In this document: one piece after another, positions 19,611-31,237 of the stretch | How positions within the stretch are numbered: position 1 is the stretch's first letter | Layout of the letters: every line of letters starts with the position of its first letter | Source: Arthrobacter sp. Soil763 | GTDB lineage: Bacteria; Actinomycetota; Actinomycetes; Actinomycetales; Micrococcaceae | Direction of reading: 5' to 3' | Assembly: GCF_001428365.1 (NCBI RefSeq) | Contig: NZ_LMSH01000001.1 | Span: 439,685-503,684 of the forward strand | Length of the DNA stretch: 64,000 nucleotides | Program-made: the position numbers and the translations under genes | The notes under the pieces: model-generated | Told to the model about the DNA's origin: nothing | Seen by the model: the letters and a program-made list of their open reading frames with translations, nothing else | Database searches by the model: none

Positions 19611-19625
19611 CGGGTGTTCCTTCGG

Positions 19626-19952
19626 TTACAGAATGACGGGCTTGAGCCCGTTGTCGGACACGAGCGGCAGGCCGTTCTCGAGCCACTGGTCCATGCCGCC
19701 GGCGACATTGAGGGCGGAATAGCCGTTGCCGACCAGCCACTGCGCGGCGCGGAAGGACCGTCCGCCGGTGCGGCAGATGATGTAGAGGTCCTCGTCCGGG
19801 TCCAGTTCCCCCAGCCGGGCCGGGAGCTGGTCGAGGGGGATGTGCACGGCGTGCTCGGCGTGCCCGGCGGCCCACTCGTAGTCCTCGCGCACGTCCAGGA
19901 GGCGTGCCCCCTCGGGAATGTCGGAAACGGTCACGGTCTCGATGTCACTCAT
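19626..19952 (-). CDS. single-domain rhodanese-like protein
   Basis: 108 residues forming one rhodanese domain: LLDVREDYEWAAGHAEHAVH, then the active-site loop LYIICRTGGRSFRAAQWL with Cys60. The CRTGGRS loop fits a thiosulfate or persulfide sulfurtransferase. It is probably cytoplasmic. The start is set at ATG 19952 (MSDIETVTVSDIPEG), where the domain begins; the frame upstream is open for a long way only because it is antisense to the amidase gene. pheA follows after 15 bases. Confidence 0.9.
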   Translation of the reverse strand: MSDIETVTVSDIPEGARLLDVREDYEWAAGHAEHAVHIPLDQLPARLGELDPDEDLYIICRTGGRSFRAAQWLVGNGYSALNVAGGMDQWLENGLPLVSDNGLKPVIL

Positions 19953-20216
19953 GGTCGTCCTCTCCGCAGAAACCAGCTCTGCCACCAGCGTATCCCCAGC
20001 CCCGCGAAGCGCAGCCCCGACGGGCGGCAGGTTACGCTTCTGCTGACCGCAAAGGAGACCCATGCCCGCTGCACGGCCAGCCCACCGAGCATGCCCGTTC
20101 CCCCGGGCCGGAGGATGGGCATAATGCTGACCTGCCCACTCCCCGCGCCGACCACTGGGCATGTCCGTCGCGGGAGGCTGCCCGGCGCGGCGCGGGACAG
20201 CGGGGGTTGCTGACCC

Positions 20217-21692
20217 GTGGCTGAAATCCACGACCTGTCCGCCGTCGCCCTGCGGGATGCCCTGCGCAGCGGCGAGCTCTCCGCCCGGCAGGCCGCCGAG
20301 CACTTCCTGGACCGCATCACCGGGCAGAATCCGCACCTTGGCGCGTTCATCACCATCACGGCCGACAAGGCCCTCAGCGACGCCGACGCCGCGGACAGCC
20401 GCTTCGCCAGCCGCCCGCGCTCCGGCCGGTGCGAGTCCCTGCCGCCGCTGCACGGCATGCCGGTCGCGTTCAAGGACCTGACCGACGTCGCCGGGGTCAT
20501 CACGACGCACGGGAGCGCCGCTATCGAACACCGCCCGGCAGCGGCCGACGGTACGCTGGCCGCCACCCTCAAGGCTGCCGGCGTCGTCTCCCTGGGCAAG
20601 ACGCAGGTTCCCGAGTTCGGGCTGACGGCCTACAGCGAGAACCGGATTGCGCCTCCGTCGCGGAATCCCTGGGCACTGAGCCGGAGTTCCGGCGGCTCCT
20701 CGGGCGGAAGCGCCGCCGCTGTGGCCGCAGGGCTGCTGCCCTTCGCTCCTGGCTCCGACGGCGGGGGCTTCATCCGTATTCCGGCCGCCGCCTGCGGGCT
20801 GGTGGGACTGAAGCCGGGCCGCGGACTCATCCCGTCCGGGGAAAGCACCGGCGATCCGGCCAGGCTGGTTGTCGCCGGGCCGCTGGCCCGCTCGGCGGCG
20901 GACGCGGCGCTGATGCTCGACGCGCTGGTCCCGCCCGGAACAGCCGCCGGACCACCCACTGGAACAGCCGCCGGGACGGCCACGCCGCGGCCGGAGAGCT
21001 ACCTCCGGCTGGCCGCGCAGGAGCCGCCGCGGCTGCGGATCGGAATCAGCCTGGACAGCCCCTGGCAGGCAGTTTTTCCGTTCACGCCGGAGCCCGAGGC
21101 CCTCGACGCTCTCCGCGCCGGCGTCGCCCTGTTGGAGGCCGCCGGGCATGAGACCGGTGAGGCGCGGATCCGTTACGACAACCGCTACGCGGCCGCCTTC
21201 ACCACCGCCTGGACCGCCGGCGTCGGCAGTGCCCGCATCCTGCCGCACCGCGAGGCGCTCCTGACCCCGCTGACCCGGACCTTCCGGCAGCGGGCGCGGC
21301 AGCGCGGACCGGCCAGGCTGGCGGAGGCCCTCGCCTTCCTCCGGCAGTTCGAACGGGACACGGTTGCCCAGTTCAGCGCGTGGGACCTGATCCTCACCCC
21401 GTCGCTGGCCCAGACCCCGCGCCCGGTGGGCTGGTTCACCGGCGGCGCGCACGGCGACGGCTACTGGCCCGCCGCTGAACGGACTACCGACGCCGACGAG
21501 GACTACCGCAAACAATGCGAGTTCGCCCCGTGGTCCTCGCCGGTCAACGTCTGCGGACTGCCGGCCATCAGCATCCCGGTCCACTGGACCGGAGGGGCGC
21601 CCGGGACCGGCCTGCCGATGGGGATCCAGCTTGTCGGGCCGTTGGGGTCGGAGGCGCTGCTGCTGCAGGTGGCCGGGCAACTTGGCTTCTAA
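20217..21692 (+). CDS. amidase-signature family protein with altered catalytic triad
   Basis: 491 residues of the amidase-signature fold (Ser-cisSer-Lys hydrolases of amides). The Lys (AFKDLTDVAG, Lys86) and the cis-Ser (SSGGSSGGSAAAVAAG, Ser161) are present. The loop GSDGGGFIRIPAAACG has Phe185 (codon 20769-20771, TTC) where the family has the nucleophilic Ser. Spacing 86-161-185 matches the 142-217-241 triad of FAAH exactly. Either the protein is catalytically dead or altered, or the base is a mutation or error (TCC to TTC). Otherwise it resembles cyclic-dimer hydrolase-type amidases. The GTG start has only weak ribosome-binding support. Confidence 0.85.
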   Translation: MAEIHDLSAVALRDALRSGELSARQAAEHFLDRITGQNPHLGAFITITADKALSDADAADSRFASRPRSGRCESLPPLHGMPVAFKDLTDVAGVITTHGSAAIEHRPAAADGTLAATLKAAGVVSLGKTQVPEFGLTAYSENRIAPPSRNPWALSRSSGGSSGGSAAAVAAGLLPFAPGSDGGGFIRIPAAACGLVGLKPGRGLIPSGESTGDPARLVVAGPLARSAADAALMLDALVPPGTAAGPPTGTAAGTATPRPESYLRLAAQEPPRLRIGISLDSPWQAVFPFTPEPEALDALRAGVALLEAAGHETGEARIRYDNRYAAAFTTAWTAGVGSARILPHREALLTPLTRTFRQRARQRGPARLAEALAFLRQFERDTVAQFSAWDLILTPSLAQTPRPVGWFTGGAHGDGYWPAAERTTDADEDYRKQCEFAPWSSPVNVCGLPAISIPVHWTGGAPGTGLPMGIQLVGPLGSEALLLQVAGQLGF

Positions 21693-21812
21693 CAGCCGGT
21701 CAGCAGCGCCCGGCTTCCCGGCCGGCCCGCCAGCAGCCGGCGTAAATTTCCGCGGCCGGGCGCGCCTGCGGTTTACTAATGCCACATGCGGTCAACGACA
21801 CGAGAGGGATCA

Positions 21813-22925
21813 ATGAAGATCACCGGCGCAGTGCTTGAGGAAATCGGCAGGCCACGGCCGTTCGCGGAATCCAAACCGATCAGCATCACGGAACTGGAGC
21901 TCTCCGGCCCCGGGCCCACCGAGCTACTGGTCCGTCTCGAGGCCGCAGGCATCTGCCACTCGGACCTGAGCGTGGTCGATGGCAACCGGGTGCGGCCGGT
22001 GCCCATGCTGCTCGGCCACGAAGCCGCCGGACGCGTCGTCGAGGTCGGGTCGGAGGTCACGGACCTTGAGCCCGGACAGCGGGTGGTCATGTCCTTCCTG
22101 CCGCGTTGCGAGCAGTGCGCCAACTGCGCCGCCGACGGCCGGCTGCCCTGCACCGCCGGCTCCAAAAGCAACGGCGAGGGCACCCTGCTGCACGGCTCCA
22201 TGCATCTGAGCCGCGGCGGCGAACAGGTCTACCACCACCTCGGCGTCTCCGGCTTCGCGAGCCACGCCGTCGTGGACCGAGCCTCGGCAGTCGCGGTCGA
22301 CGACGACATCCCGCCGGAGGTCGCCGCCGTTCTGGGCTGCGCGGTCCTGACCGGCGGGGGCGCGGTGCTGAACGCCGCCCGGCCCCGGCCCGAAGACAGC
22401 ATCATGATCGTCGGGCTCGGCGGCGTCGGCATGGCCGCGCTGATCACCGCCGTCGCGCAGGGGATCTCGCGGATCGTGGCGGTGGACACCCTCGCGGAGA
22501 AGCTGGACCACGCCCGCCGGCTCGGCGCGCACGAGGCGTACACCCCGCAGGAAGTGGCCGAGGAGGGCGTCAAGGCCCGGTTCGTGGTGGAGTGCGCCGG
22601 CAGCGCCCGGGCCTTTGAGACCGCCTTCGCCGCGACCGACGTCGGCGGCACCACCGTCACGGCCGGCCTGCCCTCACCGGACGCCCGCGCGCAGCTCTCC
22701 CCGCTGACCATCACCGCGGAGGCACGCACAATCATCGGCAGCTACCTCGGCTCGGCGGTGCCGTCCCGGGACATCCCCAAGTATGCCCAGCTCTGGCGGG
22801 AGGGCAAGCTGCCGGTGGAAGAGCTCATCTCCTCCCGGATCGCCCTGACGGACATCAACCAGGCCATGGACCAACTCGCGGACGGCAAGGCGGTCCGGCA
22901 GGTCATCATGTTCGACGGCGACTAG
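21813..22925 (+). CDS. zinc-dependent alcohol dehydrogenase (MDR superfamily)
   Basis: 370 residues. A medium-chain zinc dehydrogenase oxidising alcohols with NAD(P). Catalytic zinc ligands lie in GICHSDL and LLGHEAAGRVVEVG. The structural-zinc lobe CEQCANCAADGRLPC has the classical four-Cys spacing. The Rossmann motif is VGLGGVGMAALI. The sequence resembles the S-(hydroxymethyl)glutathione/class III-like group, but the substrate is unproven. The ATG at 21813 follows GAGAGGG; an in-frame ATG nine codons upstream lacks support. A long palindrome begins 13 bases after the stop. Confidence 0.92.
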   Translation: MKITGAVLEEIGRPRPFAESKPISITELELSGPGPTELLVRLEAAGICHSDLSVVDGNRVRPVPMLLGHEAAGRVVEVGSEVTDLEPGQRVVMSFLPRCEQCANCAADGRLPCTAGSKSNGEGTLLHGSMHLSRGGEQVYHHLGVSGFASHAVVDRASAVAVDDDIPPEVAAVLGCAVLTGGGAVLNAARPRPEDSIMIVGLGGVGMAALITAVAQGISRIVAVDTLAEKLDHARRLGAHEAYTPQEVAEEGVKARFVVECAGSARAFETAFAATDVGGTTVTAGLPSPDARAQLSPLTITAEARTIIGSYLGSAVPSRDIPKYAQLWREGKLPVEELISSRIALTDINQAMDQLADGKAVRQVIMFDGD

Positions 22926-22937
22926 CTCCACGCGCCC

Positions 22938-22998
22938 GTTGCTCTCTCACTTATGGCTGTTAAACCGGGGGTATGGCAGCCATAAGTGATAGAGCAAC
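22938..22998. repeat. long intergenic palindrome after the alcohol dehydrogenase gene
   Basis: Arms 22938-22959 and 22977-22998 (22 bases) are reverse complements with one mismatch around a 17-base spacer. The arm reads GTTGCTCTCTCACTTATGGC and is unusually A/T-rich for this genome. It may act as a terminator for the dehydrogenase gene, but no T-run follows. Confidence 0.8.
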
Positions 22999-23041
22999 TG
23001 GGGAGGAAGCGGGGCGCGAAACACCTCCGGATTGACTTGCC

Positions 23042-23077
23042 CCGGGGCGCCGCGGATGTGACAATCGCGCGCCCCGG
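23042..23077. promoter_or_regulatory. inverted repeat in the POT transporter leader
   Basis: CCGGGGCGC (23042-23050) and GCGCCCCGG (23069-23077) flank 18 bases that contain TGTGACAAT. TTGACT, a good -35-like hexamer, lies just upstream at 23032-23037. The repeat could be an operator around the -10 region or a 5' leader hairpin for the peptide transporter, which starts at 23094 without a clear ribosome binding site. Confidence 0.4.
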
Positions 23078-23093
23078 TGTCAGCATTAAGTAA

Positions 23094-24563
<1,470 letters not shown>

Positions 24564-24568
24564 GCTGA

Positions 24569-25432
24569 ATGAGCACCCGATATCGCCCGCCGGTTGAGGC
24601 GCGCGTCTACGTCCCCGCCCCCGGCGAGGCGTCCGACGTCGAACTTCTGCCGGCGGGCGATGTCACTGAAGGTGTGGTGCGGGTTGGCGGGACCGTCCGC
24701 CGCCCGCACCAGCCGCAAAGCCTTGCCGTCGCGGAGTACCTCGACTGGCTCGAGGACGCTCGCTTTGACGGCTCACCGCGGTACCTCGGACGGGACGCGC
24801 AGGGCCGGGACGTGCTGACCTTCATGGCCGGCGGATGCGCCGGGCCGGTGCCCGAGCCCTGGGTGCAGTCCGAGGACCTGCTGGCCTCCGTGGCCCGGCT
24901 GGTCCGCCGGTTGCACGCCGCCTCGGCGGGCTACGTGCCGCGCGAGCATCCGTTCCCGGAGCGGGCTCCCCTGCCGCAGGCGGGGGCGCTGCCTGGCCCC
25001 GGGAAGCTGGTCTGCCATCTGGACGTCACGCCGCAGAACGTCGTCGTGCGGGACGGCGCCGCCGTCGGGCTGATCGATTTCGACCTCGCGGGCCCTGCCA
25101 CGGCGCTCCGGGATTCCTACAACGCCGCCATGCACTGGGCGCCGCTGCGCGACCCGGCCGATGCGTGGCCCGGGTGGGAGGGCGTGGACCCCTGCCGGCG
25201 GTTGCGGATCTTCGCCGACGCCTACGGCTGGGACGACGAGGAACGACGCCGGATTCCGGGCTTCGGCATCGAGGCCGCGGGCGTGAGCTACGAACGGATG
25301 CGGCACAACGCCGAGGTCCTTGGTGGAGGCTGGGCGCGGATGTGGGCCGACGGCGTCGGCGGACTCATCCTGCGCCGGCGCGATTGGCTCGAAGCCAATG
25401 CGGGGCGGCTGGTCCGGGCTCTTACCGGCTGA
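24569..25432 (+). CDS. aminoglycoside-phosphotransferase-like kinase
   Basis: 287 residues with the APH/choline-kinase-like fold. The catalytic loop is LVCHLDVTPQNVVVRDG (HxDxxxxN). The metal-binding segment is GLIDFDLAGPATALRDSY. The ATP-binding N-lobe is poorly recognisable, as is usual. The substrate is unknown; these motifs alone do not indicate drug resistance. It starts five bases after the peptide transporter gene and converges with a DUF4190 gene, overlapping its 3' end by 11 bases. Confidence 0.8.
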   Translation: MSTRYRPPVEARVYVPAPGEASDVELLPAGDVTEGVVRVGGTVRRPHQPQSLAVAEYLDWLEDARFDGSPRYLGRDAQGRDVLTFMAGGCAGPVPEPWVQSEDLLASVARLVRRLHAASAGYVPREHPFPERAPLPQAGALPGPGKLVCHLDVTPQNVVVRDGAAVGLIDFDLAGPATALRDSYNAAMHWAPLRDPADAWPGWEGVDPCRRLRIFADAYGWDDEERRRIPGFGIEAAGVSYERMRHNAEVLGGGWARMWADGVGGLILRRRDWLEANAGRLVRALTG

Positions 25433-25955
25433 TGAACTCCGCGTTGGCGAACGCGACCCCGAGCACGACGATGACCAGCACGGTGATCGCCAACGCCGCG
25501 TAGCCCAGGACCAGCCCGGCAATGGCCAGGCCTCTCCCGCCCGGTTCCCGGGTCAGCGCGAGGTGCCCCAGGACCACGGCGGCCAACTGGGGGAGCAGGA
25601 AGAAACCGAAGCCCATGAAGGCAGCAATGCCGCAGCACAGGCTCGCGATGCTCAGCCCCTTCGGCGCCGCCGGCACTCCGTAGTAGTTCGGCTGGCCGTA
25701 GGCGTCGGCGTACGGCCCGGGGACCTGCGGCCCGGCATGGGGTCCGGCAGGCTGTCCGTAGCCGTACCCGCCGGGGGCCTGGCCGAACGGCTGCTGCCCG
25801 AGGTGCGGTGCGGAGGGCGGCAGCGGCGGCACGTGACCGTCAGCCCTGTAGCTCGGTCCGTAGCCTGATCCGTGGGTGGACCCGTACGGCGGATTCCACG
25901 ACGGCTGGCTCCTGCGGCGCGCGTCGTCGTCCCCGGTCCCGGGCTGTTCGGTCAT
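25422..25955 (-). CDS. DUF4190 domain-containing membrane protein
   Basis: 177 residues. The first ~95 residues are Gly/Pro/Tyr/Gln-rich and disordered (PGGYGYGQPAGPHAGPQVPG). Two membrane segments follow: LSIASLCCGIAAFMGFGFFLLPQLAAVV-type helix near 100-127 and GLAIAGLVLGYAALAITVLV near 145-164. This is the DUF4190 layout, common in actinobacterial membrane proteins of unknown function. The start is the ATG at 25955. Its 3' end overlaps the convergent phosphotransferase gene by 11 bases. Confidence 0.82.
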   Translation of the reverse strand: MTEQPGTGDDDARRRSQPSWNPPYGSTHGSGYGPSYRADGHVPPLPPSAPHLGQQPFGQAPGGYGYGQPAGPHAGPQVPGPYADAYGQPNYYGVPAAPKGLSIASLCCGIAAFMGFGFFLLPQLAAVVLGHLALTREPGGRGLAIAGLVLGYAALAITVLVIVVLGVAFANAEFISR

Positions 25956-26087
25956 GGCTTATCCCCTCTGGCGTATGTTCCTCCAGATTACCGCCGCACC
26001 CCGGCCCGGACGGGTCGCGTCACGTCACAGCCGCCGGATTCGACCTAAAACATGTTGCCGGGCAGTGCCGTCTGGCATGCTGGAGCC

Positions 26088-27761
<1,674 letters not shown>

Positions 27762-27768
27762 CAGCGCA

Positions 27769-27793
27769 GGCCGGGCCCGGTGCGGGCCCGGCC
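27769..27793 (+). terminator. GC hairpin after pgm
   Basis: GGCCGGGCCCG (27769-27779) and CGGGCCCGGCC (27783-27793) form a perfect 11-bp stem with a 3-base loop, eight bases after the pgm stop. There is no T-tract. It lies between convergent genes and may serve both directions. Confidence 0.55.
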
Positions 27794-27836
27794 GGCAACG
27801 CTGGCAGGATCGGGCCCGGCCCCGCCGGCCCGCGGC

Positions 27837-29003
27837 TCAGGCGGTCTGCTCTTCCTTGATACTGCCGGCAAACACGGCCCGGTCCCGGCCCTCCGTCTTC
27901 GCCCGGTAAAGGGCAGCGTCCGCCTCGGCAATAAGGGCTGTGAGGTCAGCGCGGCCGGGACCGGTCGAGGCGATGCCGTAGCTGACGGTGGGCAGCCGGG
28001 CTTCCACTGTCGGCTGGGCCGCCTGCAGCCGGCGGCTGATGGTTGCGGCCATCTCTCCGGCCCGTTCGGGACTGACGCCGGGAAGGAGCAGGATGAATTC
28101 CTCGCCGCCGTAGCGTCCGACCAGGTCGGTGGAGCGGACGGAGGTCGTGCAGGCGGCGGCGAACGCCTGGAGCGCCTCATCTCCGGCCGCGTGTCCGTAC
28201 TGGTCGTTGACGGCCTTGAAGTGGTCCAGATCCGCCAGGACCAGCGCGGCGTTGGTCCGGGAACCGCCCAGCCGCCGTAATTCGTTGGCGGCCAGGTCCA
28301 CGAAGGCCGTGCGGTTGAGGAGCCCGGTGAGTCCGTCCACCGTGGCGCGTGCCCGCAGGTCCCGGGTCAGCTGTTCGTAGCTGAGCTCGGCCATGGTGAA
28401 GGACGCGAGCACCAGGATCATCGCGGTGAGCAGCGTCGTCACCACGGAACCGAAGTAGGCCTCGAACACCGGGCCGTCGGGGCCGTCAAGGAGGAAGGCG
28501 ACCAGGCGGCCGACGTAAAACAAGGTGAGCATGCCTGAGCCGTAGGCCAGGGGCCGGTGCACCCGTGAGTAGTCGACGTCGAGCACGAAGAGTTCCCGGG
28601 ATGAGAGGCCGAGCATGAGGGCCATCATCCCCAGCAGGACCGGCCCGCCGGACCAGTTGTTGGTTGCCGGGTGGTCCAGCATCGAGACAACGCCCGTGAC
28701 TACCGGGCCGGCCAGCAGGTATTGCAGCCTGGGGCTTGGCCGGCGCAGCGAGCGCGCCCCGGCCCACATGGCACCGGCACCGCCGACCAGCAGGATGTTG
28801 CCCAGTGGATTGGCCCAGACCTGGTGCTCGGTGCCGTCCAGCAGGTAGGACGCGGAGCCGGTCAGGAAAAGCAGCAGGGCCGAGCACCACCAGCCGCTGA
28901 ACGGCGAACGGGTCCGGCGGTAGGTGATGAAGTAGAAGAGGCCCAGCAGCGTAAGCGTCACCACGGCGAGGGCAACTCGCAGGGTGGAAGTGTCAAGCAT
29001 CAT
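27837..29003 (-). CDS. membrane-anchored diguanylate cyclase (GGDEF)
   Basis: 388 residues. The N-terminal half has about six membrane helices (residues 5-200). The C-terminal GGDEF domain makes cyclic di-GMP from GTP. The active site is GRYGGEEFILLLPG, and the inhibitory site RSTD precedes it by five residues, so product feedback is expected. LADLDHFKAVNDQYGHAAGD and FAAACTTSVRSTDLVGRYGG are also canonical. No EAL domain or other c-di-GMP gene is in the window. A G-rich stretch ahead of the ATG can act as ribosome binding site; two ATG codons occur in tandem. Confidence 0.93.
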   Translation of the reverse strand: MMLDTSTLRVALAVVTLTLLGLFYFITYRRTRSPFSGWWCSALLLFLTGSASYLLDGTEHQVWANPLGNILLVGGAGAMWAGARSLRRPSPRLQYLLAGPVVTGVVSMLDHPATNNWSGGPVLLGMMALMLGLSSRELFVLDVDYSRVHRPLAYGSGMLTLFYVGRLVAFLLDGPDGPVFEAYFGSVVTTLLTAMILVLASFTMAELSYEQLTRDLRARATVDGLTGLLNRTAFVDLAANELRRLGGSRTNAALVLADLDHFKAVNDQYGHAAGDEALQAFAAACTTSVRSTDLVGRYGGEEFILLLPGVSPERAGEMAATISRRLQAAQPTVEARLPTVSYGIASTGPGRADLTALIAEADAALYRAKTEGRDRAVFAGSIKEEQTA

Positions 29004-29107
29004 TCCGTGGTTCCCCCCGCACGCACCTCATGACCCCCAGGTTTCGGCGGTGTCCGCCTCAGTTTGACCCCAGTATGGCACCTCGGCGGTTAAATGAAGA
29101 GGTTCAT

Positions 29108-29650
29108 TCACAATGTGGCGTCCCAGAGCCTGAGCACCCGGCGCGTCGCGTGCCCGCCGTCGGGCGCCATGTCCACCAAGGCGATGCGGTCCAGTGCCAG
29201 CTGCTCGCCCGCACGAAGCGCTTTGCCGGGCCGGTGGGAGACGTGGGGACGGTAGCCGGTTCCGGTGTAGCCGGGGGTGGAAATCCGGCCCGGCAGGGAC
29301 CGTGCCGCTTCGACCAGCGCCTCGTGAAGGGCCTGCAGCGCCGGGCTGGGTTCGACCAGGCTGACCGGGATGGTGCCGCGCCGGCCAAAGCCCGCCTCGG
29401 CCCCGATCGTCACGGCGCTGCCCAGCGCCGCGCCGATCGGAGCGTCCATCAGACCGGCCACCCGGGCGGCCAGCGGGTCCCCGTCGCCGGGCGGCTGCTC
29501 GACGGCGTCGCCGGGCGGGCCGCCGTCGCCGAGTGGCTGGTCGACGACGTCGAACTTCACCAACGTAATGTGCAGCGGCCAGTCCTCGCGCGGGAATTCC
29601 ATACCCGCGGTGACTGGCTCAAGGAAAGCGACCACGATCAGGTTCCGCAT
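29108..29650 (-). CDS. 2H phosphoesterase (2'-5' RNA ligase/LigT-like)
   Basis: 180 residues. 2H phosphoesterases open or hydrolyse 2',3'-cyclic or 2'-5' phosphodiester bonds. Two HxT/S motifs are present: HITLV (His27, Thr29) and RPHVSHR (near 152-158). That gives the expected two-fold active site. The RNA or nucleotide substrate is unknown. There is no ribosome binding site; CAGACT, one mismatch from TANNCT, lies six bases before the ATG, so the mRNA may be leaderless. It follows the nitroreductase gene by 48 bases on the same strand. Confidence 0.8.
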   Translation of the reverse strand: MRNLIVVAFLEPVTAGMEFPREDWPLHITLVKFDVVDQPLGDGGPPGDAVEQPPGDGDPLAARVAGLMDAPIGAALGSAVTIGAEAGFGRRGTIPVSLVEPSPALQALHEALVEAARSLPGRISTPGYTGTGYRPHVSHRPGKALRAGEQLALDRIALVDMAPDGGHATRRVLRLWDATL

Positions 29651-29698
29651 GGGCCCAGTCTGCCACTGGCCTCCGACACGGGGCCGCGTACCCGGCAG

Positions 29699-30304
29699 CT
29701 AGACGGTGCGGACCACGTCTTCGTACGCGAACTTCGGCTTCGGGTCGCCCCAGGCGTTCTCGGCGGGCTGGCCGATGTTGACCACCATGAAGCTCTTCTG
29801 GTCGCCGGCCGGGAAGAAGTCCGCGTCGATCTTCGCGAAGTCGGCACCTGTCATGGGGCCGGCGGCGAGTCCCAGCGACCGGACGGCGAGGATGAAGTAG
29901 CCGGCCTGCAGGTGGGCGTTGTTGTTGCCGGTGACGGCGGCGAGGTCCGGAGCGGCGTCGTACATGGCCTTCGGCGCGTTGTAGCCGGGCAGGAACGCGT
30001 CCCACTGCTCGTGCCAGGCGGTATCGGTGCTGAGGATGGCGACCAGCGGAGCGGAAGCTGTCTTGGCACGGTTCCCGGCGGACAGCGCGTCCACGAGCGT
30101 GGCGCGGGCCTCGTCAGAGCGGACGTAGGTGACGCGCAACGGCTGCGAGTTGAAAGCGGTGGGGCCGAACTTGGTCAGCTCGTAGATGGCGCGGGCCTGC
30201 TCCTCGGTGACTTCGCCGGTGAAGGCGTTGGCCGTGCGCGCCTGCGCAAAGATGGCGTCCACCGCGGCGGAGTCGATTACTGCTTCTTCATGGGCGATCG
30301 TCAT
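29699..30304 (-). CDS. nitroreductase family protein (RutE/malonic-semialdehyde-reductase-like)
   Basis: 201 residues. An FMN-dependent nitroreductase-fold oxidoreductase. The N-terminal segment TKFGPTAFNSQPLRVTYVRS, the AGYFILAVRSLGLAAGPMTG middle and VVNIGQPAENAWGDPKPKF near the C-terminus match the RutE/YdfG-partner subgroup that reduces malonic semialdehyde. No other rut gene is nearby, so the physiological substrate is open. ATG 30304 follows AAAGGGA; the open frame extends 36 codons further without support. Confidence 0.85.
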   Translation of the reverse strand: MTIAHEEAVIDSAAVDAIFAQARTANAFTGEVTEEQARAIYELTKFGPTAFNSQPLRVTYVRSDEARATLVDALSAGNRAKTASAPLVAILSTDTAWHEQWDAFLPGYNAPKAMYDAAPDLAAVTGNNNAHLQAGYFILAVRSLGLAAGPMTGADFAKIDADFFPAGDQKSFMVVNIGQPAENAWGDPKPKFAYEDVVRTV

Positions 30305-30418
30305 TCGCGTCCCTTTCGCTGGGCTCGCCCCCTGCCGGGGCGCTGCTGCTGTCACCGGATTTAACCGGCGGACGGCGCGGCAGCTTCCCCCGCCCGGGGT
30401 GACGTCGGCCACGTTGCC

Positions 30419-30443
30419 CTGGGAACCTGGGAACCCTGGGAAC
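30419..30443. repeat. three tandem CTGGGAAC units
   Basis: CTGGGAAC occurs at 30419, 30427 and 30436, between the ABC ATPase stop and the nitroreductase start. It could be an operator for the nitroreductase gene or simple slippage. Nothing else is recognised in this 156-base gap. Confidence 0.5.
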
Positions 30444-30460
30444 GGGGCGGCCGCCTGCGG

Positions 30461-31237
30461 CTACAGGACTTTCGCCAGGAAAGCCTTGGTCCGGTCCCGC
30501 TGCGGATTGGCCAGCACTTCCGCGGGCGTGCCCGATTCGACAATGACACCGGCGTCGAAGAAGTGGACGGTGTTCGCCACTTCGCGTGCGAAGCCCATCT
30601 CATGGGTCACGACGACCATGGTCATGCCCGCCCGGGCCAGCGCCTTCATGGCCTCCAGGACCTCGTCGACCAGCTCGGGATCCAGCGCGGACGTGGGCTC
30701 GTCGAAGAGCATGATTTCCGGGTCCATGGCGAGCGCGCGGGCGATGGCGACGCGCTGCTGCTGCCCGCCGGACAGCTGATGCGGGCGCTTGTGGGCGTGT
30801 TCGGCCAGACCCACCTTCGCCAGTTCCTCCAGGGCCCGGGCACGCGCGGCGGACTTGGAGAGCCCCTTCACCTCGGTCAGGGCGCAGGCAACGTTCTCCT
30901 CGGCGTTGAGATGGCCGAAGAGGTTGAACCGCTGGAACACCATTCCGATCCGGGATCGGAACGCGGCGAACTGGCGGGTGTTCCATTCGTAGTAGCGGCC
31001 GTCGCGGTATTCGTAGCCGACGTGCTGCCCTTCCACCAGGAGGGTTCCGTCGTCGTACGTTTCCAGCGCGTTGAGGCACCGCAGGAAGGTGGACTTGCCG
31101 GATCCGGAGGGCCCGACAATGCAGCTGACCTCGCCGGCGGCGACGGTGAAGTCCACGCCGGCGAGGACCTGGTGCGAGCCGAAGGACTTCGTGACCCCGT
31201 GCGAGGCAACGTGGAGTTGGCGGGTTTCGGTGGTCAT
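30461..31237 (-). CDS. amino acid ABC transporter ATP-binding protein
   Basis: 258 residues. The ATPase of a polar-amino-acid-type importer (GlnQ/HisP group). Motifs: Walker [12 protein letters not shown]-loop VFQRFNLF, signature [15 protein letters not shown], Walker [15 protein letters not shown], and the switch [10 protein letters not shown]. The start [10 protein letters not shown] at 31237 overlaps the permease stop by four bases (ATGA), so translation is coupled. It is the last gene of the run amidohydrolase - binding protein - permease - ATPase. An insertion after TLLVEG ([13 protein letters not shown]) is unusual but in frame. Confidence 0.95.
   Translation of the reverse strand: MTTETRQLHVASHGVTKSFGSHQVLAGVDFTVAAGEVSCIVGPSGSGKSTFLRCLNALETYDDGTLLVEGQHVGYEYRDGRYYEWNTRQFAAFRSRIGMVFQRFNLFGHLNAEENVACALTEVKGLSKSAARARALEELAKVGLAEHAHKRPHQLSGGQQQRVAIARALAMDPEIMLFDEPTSALDPELVDEVLEAMKALARAGMTMVVVTHEMGFAREVANTVHFFDAGVIVESGTPAEVLANPQRDRTKAFLAKVL

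Noticed and set aside
19953-21785. Possible 600-residue extension of the rhodanese gene on the minus strand
   Set aside because: The extension is antisense to the amidase and is low-complexity; the rhodanese domain begins at 19952.
24569-25432. Aminoglycoside resistance gene
   Set aside because: Only the generic kinase motifs are present; the context (peptide transporter) and lack of resistance-type N-lobe motifs give no support for drug modification.
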